Origin: an uncultured Elusimicrobia bacterium | Lineage (GTDB): Bacteria; Elusimicrobiota; Endomicrobiia; Endomicrobiales; Endomicrobiaceae | Assembly (NCBI GenBank): GCA_937916125.1 | Contig: CALGGE010000020.1 | Coordinates: 1 to 36,637, forward strand | Length of the DNA: 36,637 bases | Direction of reading: 5' to 3' | Shown: piece after piece, positions 1 to 8,000 of the stretch | How the letters are laid out: each line of letters opens with the position of its first letter | Position numbering within the stretch: the stretch's first letter is position 1 | Notes under the pieces: generated by a model | The model's input: the letters and a program-made list of their open reading frames with translations, nothing else | Database searches by the model: none | What the model was told of the DNA's origin: nothing | Made by a program: the position numbers and the translations under genes

Positions 1-151
1 AGCTTTTAAATTTTCCTGTTTCTTTGTATCTGTCTATATTTTTCCAGGTTCTTATATAGACTTCCTGCTCAATATCGTCATTTTCCGCACCCGTCATTTT
101 TGCAATTATCTTTCTTACATTATGACGGTATTGATTAATTATCTGTTTCAA
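1..151 (-). CDS. ECF-type RNA polymerase sigma factor, N-terminal part (runs off the window)
   Basis: Leftward reading frame that starts at a TTG at 151-149 and leaves the window at base 1, giving about 50 residues. An in-frame TAA lies six bases upstream (157-155), so this TTG is the first usable start. AAGAAGG precedes it at good spacing. The translation contains AENDDIEQEVYIRTWKNI followed by DRYKETGKFKS. This matches sigma-70 region 2 of extracytoplasmic-function sigma factors (pattern: AED..QEvf...wk....f......f.sW), the part that binds core polymerase and the -10 element. The gene sits 12 bases after the small membrane protein gene at 164-337 and is probably cotranscribed with it. Region 4 is outside the window, so target promoters cannot be guessed. 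Confidence 0.75.
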   Translation of the reverse strand, partial: MKQIINQYRHNVRKIIAKMTGAENDDIEQEVYIRTWKNIDRYKETGKFKS

Positions 152-163
152 ATCTTACCTTCT

Positions 164-337
164 TTACAGCGACAAAAATCCGTATCTATCAATAGGAAGC
201 CCCATTTCGCTTATTGAGGATTCCTGTTCGATACCCGCCTGATATAAATAATTATCGTACACTTTATACCCCGTAAAAGCAGACAGTCCGATAAATGCAA
301 TCAGGCAGCATGCAAGCCTCCGCGCCGCAGTCATCAT
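164..337 (-). CDS. small single-pass membrane protein upstream of the sigma factor gene
   Basis: Leftward frame of 57 residues from the ATG at 337. It has a basic start (MMTAARRLA), one hydrophobic segment (CCLIAFIGLSAF) and a polar tail ending in IDRYGFLSL. The same frame stays open upstream to a stop at 407-409 and reads EAAPSYLERESRRKMM just before the ATG, so the natural protein probably began further upstream and has lost its N-terminus at the breakpoint near 380. The layout (short cytoplasmic N-terminus, one membrane helix, next to an ECF sigma gene) fits an anti-sigma factor or sigma-operon membrane partner, but no anti-sigma motif is visible, so this is inference from context only. 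Confidence 0.5.
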   Translation of the reverse strand: MMTAARRLACCLIAFIGLSAFTGYKVYDNYLYQAGIEQESSISEMGLPIDRYGFLSL

Positions 338-365
338 TTTTCGTCTGCTCTCTCTCTCTAAATAT

Positions 366-390
366 GAGGGCGCAGCTTCTTTGATAAGAG
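366..390. other. breakpoint joining two 5'-truncated genes head to head
   Basis: To the left, a minus-strand gene is readable up to about 380 without a convincing start. To the right, FtsH homology begins abruptly in the middle of its AAA domain at about 382. Both genes have lost their N-terminal parts at the same place. An ancient or recent rearrangement, or a chimeric assembly join, would each produce this. Confidence 0.5.
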
Positions 391-1178
391 AAGATATTTT
401 TAAATATTATCTTGCTAAAGTTAATGCTGCCGAAGATATTGACGTTAAGAAACTTGCCGGACACACGATGTACAAATCTCCCGCAGAGATAGAAAATATT
501 GTTAAAGAAGCAGCTTTAATATCTACAAGAAATAAAAAAGCCGTCGTAGATATGGAAGATATAGCTCTTGCCATGGACAGAGTTGATTTAGGCTTGGAAA
601 CGCATGTGACGATGACAAAAGAAGAAAAAGAAATGACGGCATATCATGAAGCAGGTCATGCCGTTGCTTTGTATTTGATGCACCCTACGGACGATGTTTT
701 CAAAGCTTCATTAAAATCCAGAGGCGGAGCTTTGGGGCTTGTTGCACATAATCCGAGGGAAGAATTGCATACGCATAATAAAGAAAAACTTACAGCCGAT
801 ATTATGGTGGCACTTGCAGGTTACTGTGCGGAAAAAATAAAGTACGGTACAACTTCCACCGGAGTATCTTCGGATTTCCGTAAGGCAATGTCCATTGCAA
901 ATGCTATGGTATGGAATTTCGGTATGAGCAATAAAGAAGATTTTATCGGTGATTTTACCGCTATTCCCAAAGAAAATATGTCGTCAAAATTGAAAGAAGA
1001 ACTTAATCAGGAAACCATAAATATAATGAACGATTGTATGAAAAAAACCAATGAATGTTTAACGAAAGAATGGCAGATTGTTGAAGATATGGCAAAAGAA
1101 CTTCTTGTAAAAGAAGAACTTGACTACAAAGATATAGACGAGATATTTAAAAAATACGGAAAACAACAGCTTAGATGA
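381..1178 (+). CDS. ftsH: FtsH-family zinc metalloprotease, C-terminal fragment (AAA core missing)
   Basis: FtsH is a membrane-bound AAA+ protease that degrades misfolded membrane and regulatory proteins. Only 265 residues are present, against roughly 600-700 in the family. Residues 1-70 match the lid of the AAA module (REDIFKYYLAKV, then DVKKLAGHT and IVKEAALIS). The peptidase domain follows, with the zinc motif HEAGH at 89-93 and the likely third ligand Asp165 in TGVSSDF. The usual GGRAAEE is here AGYCAEK, so the protein is somewhat divergent. The membrane segments, Walker A and Walker B motifs and SRH are all missing, so no ATP-driven unfolding is possible. The frame is open to the left, and the TTG at 381 is just the first available start at the breakpoint. 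Its stop overlaps the next ATG by four bases (ATGA), so the two genes are translationally coupled. Confidence 0.85.
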   Translation: MIREDIFKYYLAKVNAAEDIDVKKLAGHTMYKSPAEIENIVKEAALISTRNKKAVVDMEDIALAMDRVDLGLETHVTMTKEEKEMTAYHEAGHAVALYLMHPTDDVFKASLKSRGGALGLVAHNPREELHTHNKEKLTADIMVALAGYCAEKIKYGTTSTGVSSDFRKAMSIANAMVWNFGMSNKEDFIGDFTAIPKENMSSKLKEELNQETINIMNDCMKKTNECLTKEWQIVEDMAKELLVKEELDYKDIDEIFKKYGKQQLR

Positions 1179-1969
1179 ATATAAAAATTTTATATTTACT
1201 ATTATTCTTGTCGGTATTTTTGTTTTCGTGCGGAGTGTCTTATCCTAAAGAAACTTTGCAACAGGATGCCGTTAAGCTGATAAAAAAAGAAACCGGAATT
1301 GAAACTTCCGTAAAACTGTACGGAACAACCATGTATTTGGATGTACTTATGGACGAGCTGGCAACACAAAACAGCGAAGAACTGAAAAATGTTTATAAGA
1401 CATTACAAAAAATAGTTTCAACGATAGTAAGAGTACCGATAAGTTCTGATGCAGATATAAAAATAGTGGTTGTTTCGGCTTTTGACGGTAAATATAATGT
1501 TTTGTTGAGACTTTTTGAAAATATAGACGATATAAAACTTTATTCTCATCAACTGATATCAAGAACTGATTACGAACAACGTCAACTTATGGAAATTGTC
1601 GGACCGGGTGCGGCAGAGAAAACCGTAGAAAATAAGCACGAAATAACCGATGAAGAATTTGTATCAAGACTCTCGGTATCCCAATTGGGATTGTCGGCAA
1701 AAAATAATCCGTTTCTCGCGGCGATAATATCTAAACTGGATTTACAGTATTTGCTTTATAAAGACGGGACGGTGTTTGTGTTGATGAATTCCGTAGATAA
1801 TTCTACGGTGGTTGAATTGTTGAAAAAAAATATAAAAGACGAATTTGAAAAAAATATTAAAAAGTACAAGACTTTTGACATAAAATCGGCTATACTATAT
1901 GATAAGACAGGTAAGCTTTTTGCAAAACTGAAATTTGAAACAGCAGTTGAAAAAACAGCCGGCTTATAG
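1175..1969 (+). CDS. predicted lipoprotein of unknown function
   Basis: 264 residues. The start is an ATG overlapping the ftsH stop. The N-terminus is a lipoprotein signal: hydrophobic stretch LYLLLFLSVFL followed by the lipobox LFSC, with Cys19 as the lipidated residue. The mature part is mixed alpha/beta, lysine-rich and soluble looking, with no motif I recognise. One segment, ADIKIVVVSAFDGKYNVLL, looks like a beta-strand pair. The ATGA coupling to ftsH suggests the protein is made together with the protease, possibly as a quality-control partner, but this rests only on position. The gene ends at a stretch of dispersed repeat. Confidence 0.7.
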   Translation: MNIKILYLLLFLSVFLFSCGVSYPKETLQQDAVKLIKKETGIETSVKLYGTTMYLDVLMDELATQNSEELKNVYKTLQKIVSTIVRVPISSDADIKIVVVSAFDGKYNVLLRLFENIDDIKLYSHQLISRTDYEQRQLMEIVGPGAAEKTVENKHEITDEEFVSRLSVSQLGLSAKNNPFLAAIISKLDLQYLLYKDGTVFVLMNSVDNSTVVELLKKNIKDEFEKNIKKYKTFDIKSAILYDKTGKLFAKLKFETAVEKTAGL

Positions 1970-1979
1970 CTTATACATT

Positions 1980-2046
1980 GCCGTTGGTAGTTGTCGTTGA
2001 AACTTTTCAACTCTTCAACTATTCAACTATTCAACTTTTCAACTGT
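1980..2046. repeat. dispersed low-complexity repeat (caacttttcaactcttcaac type)
   Basis: Five tandem units of the form caact(c/a/t)ttcaact follow a gttgtcgttg spacer. The same units occur, in either orientation, at 11735-11815, 17297-17345, 21337-21399, 23330-23580, 24134-24297, 33982-34007 and 36577-36637. This copy fills most of the gap between the lipoprotein gene and the giant gene and ends about 30 bases before the latter's start. Confidence 0.85.
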
Positions 2047-2078
2047 AGTTATTATACATTAAAAATGCGGAGTGTTTT

Positions 2079-5000
2079 TTGGTTACCGTTAAAAAGTTAC
2101 TATCCTTAATAATTTCTGCTTCGTTGGTAATTACTTTATTTCCGACCGGCGGTTTTGCCGTGCCTGTATCATCCGTAGTTCCTCAAGCGGTTTTCAATGA
2201 TTACGGCAAAATAACACAATCTGCACTTTATGACAGTGATACATTAGTTATAAATATTCAGGATTTGCACAATAATAAAGAAGTGCAAAATAATATTTAT
2301 AACCTTTTAAATTCTTTTAATAAAAAATATGAAAATGTTGAATTTTATATGGAAGGTGCCAGCCGGGATATTGATTTTGATATTCTTTCATCGATAGGTG
2401 CGAAAAATTTATCGGTTTTGATGGATAATATGTTTAAAAACGATAAACTTTCCGGTACGGAATATTTCGGTTATAAAAATAAAAAAATATTAAACCCCGT
2501 CGAAGATAAAGATATTTACAACAGAAATATCCAAAATTACTCCGTATTGATAAGAAATAAAAAGGAAATTCAAAAACTTCTTTTAAAAGAATATATGAAT
2601 TTAAGAAGTTTGAATAAATATCTTACAAGAGAACAAAAAGAAATTTTAAACTCTTATAACGCATATTTAAATAAAAGATTATCTCGTGAAAAGTTTTGTA
2701 AAATTTTGTACGGACAGATGAAAAAGAAAAATATTCCCGACTGGCGATATCCGAATTCAAAACTTTATCACGATATAACAAAGGCCGGCAGCAGAATAAA
2801 TCAGAAAAAAGTAAATTTGCAGTTACAGGCAATTCTTTTTGATTTGAAAAAAATATTGAGTTATCATGAATATGCGGAATTTTTACAAAAGTCCGATAAT
2901 TTATCGGATGTTAATTTTGTGTTTTCTTTTCTTTCGGCAAAGATAAGTGCTGCGGATAAGATAAAATATCCCGATTTGTTCGGAATGATAAAATTGCGTG
3001 AGATATCTTCTTTGGTAAATCCGATTGATTTAGTGGAAGAAGACAGACAAAAAGTTGAAGATATTTTGCTTACGGAAAGCACAACTTCGGCAAATAAAGA
3101 TATAGTCTTTTTAAATTTGTTTTTTGAAGTTTATAAAAAACTTCTTTTGGCGGAAAATTCTTCAAAAGAATATGAATACTATAAAGATAATTATGCTTTG
3201 TATTCTGATATTTATTCGAAATATTTAAATGATAATTCGGCAGAATTATATTATTACGGGTATGTTGCCGAACAATTTAACGAACTTAATCTTAGACGTA
3301 ATAAAATATTTCTTGAAAAAATGGGACTATCCAAAGGTACACCTTCCGTGTCGAATACGGCTGAACATCATCCTCTTAATGTTCGTGTGTTGATTTCAGG
3401 CGGGTTTCATTCCTACGGAATAACAAAACTTCTTGATGAAAACAAAATTTCTTATATCACGTTGACTCCTAATATAAAAAAGAACGACTATCTGTATGAA
3501 AAGCAATATTTAAATTCCATAGTTGAACAGGCTGATGCGGATTTTAATGCCATATCCAAAAGACCTTTACTTGAACAGAATGCCGATCTTATTGCAAGAG
3601 ATATTATGTCTTCGATGAATGAAATTCTTCCTGCTTTGCTTGAAACAAATCTGACTACCGAGCAGATAACGCAGACCGTAAATAAAAAAATTGAAGAAAA
3701 TTCCGCACGGGATTTTATAAAATTTAACCTTGATAAAGACGGTATCGCTTCAATAACAATCGACGGTAAAGTGTATATGTTGGATTATCAGTCGGGCGAA
3801 GTAAAATTGTCCGACGGTATAACCGTTACCACACTTGCCAAAAATATTAAGACATTGATAAGAGAAATTTTGCTTGATAAAAATATAAGGCTTGCCAAAC
3901 GATTGAATATCGGACAGACAAAGAAAAAATGGGAAGATATGTCAACTATGGAAAGAGCCGAGAAAATTTTCTTGGAACATAATATACTTTTTTCGAACTT
4001 TGCAAACGACATAATAACAAGTGTTTTTAAAAGGATTCCGAACAACGACGATCGTTCGCAAGATGGTGTATATAATACTTTTATGGAAATAAAAAATGAT
4101 ATAGGAGATGATTTTAAAGATTGTAAAGTTATAGTGTCAAATGCGAAGTCTCTTATAGGTGTTCGTCCCGACGGCTACGGTAATACCGAGGAATACGGTC
4201 TTTTATTTTATGTGGTTTGGGAACAAGACGAATACGGGAACGATAAAGCTAAAAATATTTTGATTTCAAATGAACTCTTGAAATATTTGGAAAGTTTTGA
4301 TGAACACGGTTTAAGGCAGTTTTTTTATGATTTATTATGGCATGAAAGCTGGGAACATCTTGCCTTAACCGGTCAGGATGAAAGATTTAACGAATATGTT
4401 TTTTCGGGTAAATTATCAATGACATCGGAAGTTTTTCATGAATATATACAGACCCCGGAATTTACATCGTATATTGTAAATCAAGGTTATAATACATCTC
4501 AGATAAGACTTATGGAGCAAATGGAACGGGTGATTTACGAAGTTAACAGGAAAAATTCCGAATATTCCGACATACTTTCTTTGTTTAGTATCGACAGTAA
4601 ATCCGAATATTCTTCAAAAGGGTTGGATACATTTCTGTCCGTGAGGACGGGAGAACAGGATGTTATAGACAGTTGCATTTCTCAGTTAGCCGACAAGACA
4701 TTTACTCAATTGGAAACCCTTTACATAACACAGCAACAAAATATTAATCCGAACTATGATATCAAAAACGATTTGGATGGTTTTATAAAATTTTTAAATA
4801 AGTTTATTATTGTTTACAGAAAATCAAACGAATACATGACTCCGGATAAACTTGCGGATTTTATAAAAAAACAAGTTATACGGAAGTATTCTGTAACGGA
4901 AGAGGACGCTTCGAAAATATCAATACAGACTTACGAATTTAAAGATTTTCCGAAAACACAGAAACTTTCCGAAGAAGAAATCGAATTCAATAAGACAATA

Positions 5001-8000
5001 AAATCAAAGAGAGTCTTTATTTTTGATGATATCATTTCAAAACGAAGTGAAACTTTTAACAATATGTACAGTTCTCTTATGGACAGAGGTGCCGCAGGTG
5101 TTTACGGACTTGCATTTTTTGATTTGTCGAAAGAACCGAAAGAAAATGACAATATAATTTCCGATAAAACTTTTGAAAGAATACTTTCAAAACCGTCGAT
5201 ATTACTAAATGTTTTAAACAATGTTAACGGTAATGTAAAAAAATATGTGGCTTATTGGCTTACGCGTTTGCTTAATGACGAGAGAGGCGTTGAAGTAATA
5301 AAACAGATAAGTTCTATGGATAATGAAATTGTAAATAATCTCTTACACAGTTTGTTTGATATTTTGAAAAATAAAGAAACCGTTAGAGGTATAGAAAGTT
5401 ATGATATTATCAATTTGATACTTGCCATCGGGTTTGGAAATAAAATAGATATTACGAATATAAGTAAAGAGGAACTTGATGCTTTTTTAAATAAATACGG
5501 ATTTGAATTCGCTAACATAAATTATGAACCTTTGGAAATATCTTATGATGACTGGCATAACGATATTGCCGCACTTATAATATTTGCATATATGTCCGGA
5601 TATCAGTATATAAAAGCTTTGGGTGTTAACGACATAGACGGAACTGAAAATAGATACGGTAGCTCTAACAGAAGTTTGATAGAAAGTATGTGCGGAAAAT
5701 ATATTATAAATTTTGAAGATATAAAAAGGAAATTAAAGCATTCTTATGACGGTTTTAATGAAGAAGCCGAAGATGAAGATGTAAAGAATATGAGGCTTTT
5801 TCTTGAAGCGGCGAGAGAAGAGTTTGAAAAAGGTATCCGGATAATTGCAGAGAAATATAATATAACGGCAGAAATACCGGATGACGAACAGAAAGAAAAA
5901 TATGTAAGCGATGTGGAAAAACTTGAGAAAGCTTATAAAGATGCGGTAATAAAAGTTATGTTGGAAGCTAAAAGAATAACATTAAAACGTTTGGCCGAGC
6001 AGAAAATAGTTATAGATGAGAATATGTTTTTAATAATGGGCGGAGGTTCTTTGGTTAAAGGGGATATTATGACGGATTCCGATATTTATTATGATATAGT
6101 TGTCCCCGACGGAATAATTTCAAAATCCATAGGGCTCAGATTTGCACCGTTGTATTCTTCTATTTTAAGACAGGCAGGTTTAACAAATTATCACGTTTTA
6201 AAATATTCTACAACACATATGAATAAACAGAATATAAATACATTTGTTGACGAAAAAGAACTCGTCCCGTTTTTGAATTATGAAATACTTTCTACTTCGG
6301 AAAAAAAGAAGAATTTGTACGACAGATATATGACTTCCATATTGGACAAAAGTTTAAGTGAGGCAGAAACTACGGCGGAGAATTTGGCTTTAGTCAATAA
6401 AAGGTATAGTTCCATAGCTCGGGAAGGGGACGGTTGGTTGGAAAGCTCTTTCCTTATTTCTTATGAAGAAGATAAAGGAAAAATTTTTACGACAAGATCG
6501 GTATTACAGTCCTTGGAAACCAAACTAAATGAAATTGTTTTTGATTATTTGGTGTATTATAAGAATGTTGGTGATATGCCGACGGATATTCCGGTTTCGG
6601 TAAAAGAACAAATTGAATTTATTAAAAACGGAATTTATAAAGATAATAAAGAATTGCAGGTTTATATGGATTCCGTTTTCGGTGCGTGGCAGTTTCTTGC
6701 ATCGTGCAGATATGTAAGCAAGAATAATTCGTGGACGGATTTTTTGCCGGGAGAAAAACAGGCGATTGAGACGATAAACAAATTTGTTTTAAGAAATACG
6801 ACTGCAGAAAGCTATGATGCTTTGTTCGAAGAAAAAATTAACGAGATAACAAATTGTAAAGAATTTTTATCGGTTATAGAAAACTTTGCGTATGACAATT
6901 CTATGGATATGGAAATATTCAGAAACGGTTATGCAAAATATGCTCATTTGGAAGCATGGAAACAATCGGCAAGCAAAGATAAAGATAATGAAGAACTGTT
7001 TCTGTTTGCACAGGCAGTTTCTTTGTTAATAGATATTGACAAAGATGTTTTGGAAAAAAAGTTGTCGAAAATAAAAATTAAAGGATTTGATAAATATTTT
7101 AAAAAACTTACCGAAAGTATCGACGCCATAAAACGTATAGATGATAAATTTCCTGAATATTCTCATATAGCAGGGGAACGTTCTATACAAAATTATTGGG
7201 ACGCTGTTGCAAAGTGTGCAGGCAACGAAGAAACACTGCTTGCACTTATTGCACATAAACTTACAAAAGCACAAGTTACAAAAGAAAAAGAGAACGAATA
7301 TCTTTTGTATGCGGTATATCTTCCTCTTGCCAAAAGATTCGGTAATGCTGATATTTATGAATATGTCAGAAACGATTTGTTTGAATATTCTCATCCGGGT
7401 GCATATTTGAATTTGTTAAAAATAATTGAAACTTTGTACGGAAAACCTTATTCCGAAATTCCTCAGATAAATGAAAAAATAAGAAACGGAATAAAAGAAT
7501 TTCTCAGTACCAAAGGATTGCCGGATTCTGTTTTTAATATAAATTACAGAGTAAAATCGTTATATAGTATTTATGAAAAATTAAATTCTTCAAGAAGAAA
7601 CGAAGATAGTGCCAATGAATTGTTGGAAGAAGCCGATATCAACGCCATCAAATATATTTTGAGTTTTAACGGGACATTGTTTGACGATATAATAAGAAAA
7701 GCTTATCCCGAAAAAAATATGAATATCGAAACAATAAAAAAAGAAATATTGGAGTATGTGGAGGAGAATTTCGTCTCTTTGTCCGCCGATCGTCAAAAAC
7801 AGTTACGCGATATTTTAACGGAGATGAAAAATGCGATTTTTTACGATTATAATATTGTTGACTATGTGAACAAATATTTGTCGGAAGTTATTACCGACTG
7901 CAGAAATCCTGACGGTAGTTTAAATACCAAAGAATTAAAGAACAAGCTTGAAAAAGACGGTAGATTTTTTGAGTTGTGGTTTGTGGAATTATTTGAAAAG

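Noticed and set aside
7026..7394. 122-residue minus-strand ORF inside the giant gene
   Set aside because: Phe/Ile/Cys-rich shadow of the opposite strand, no start signals.
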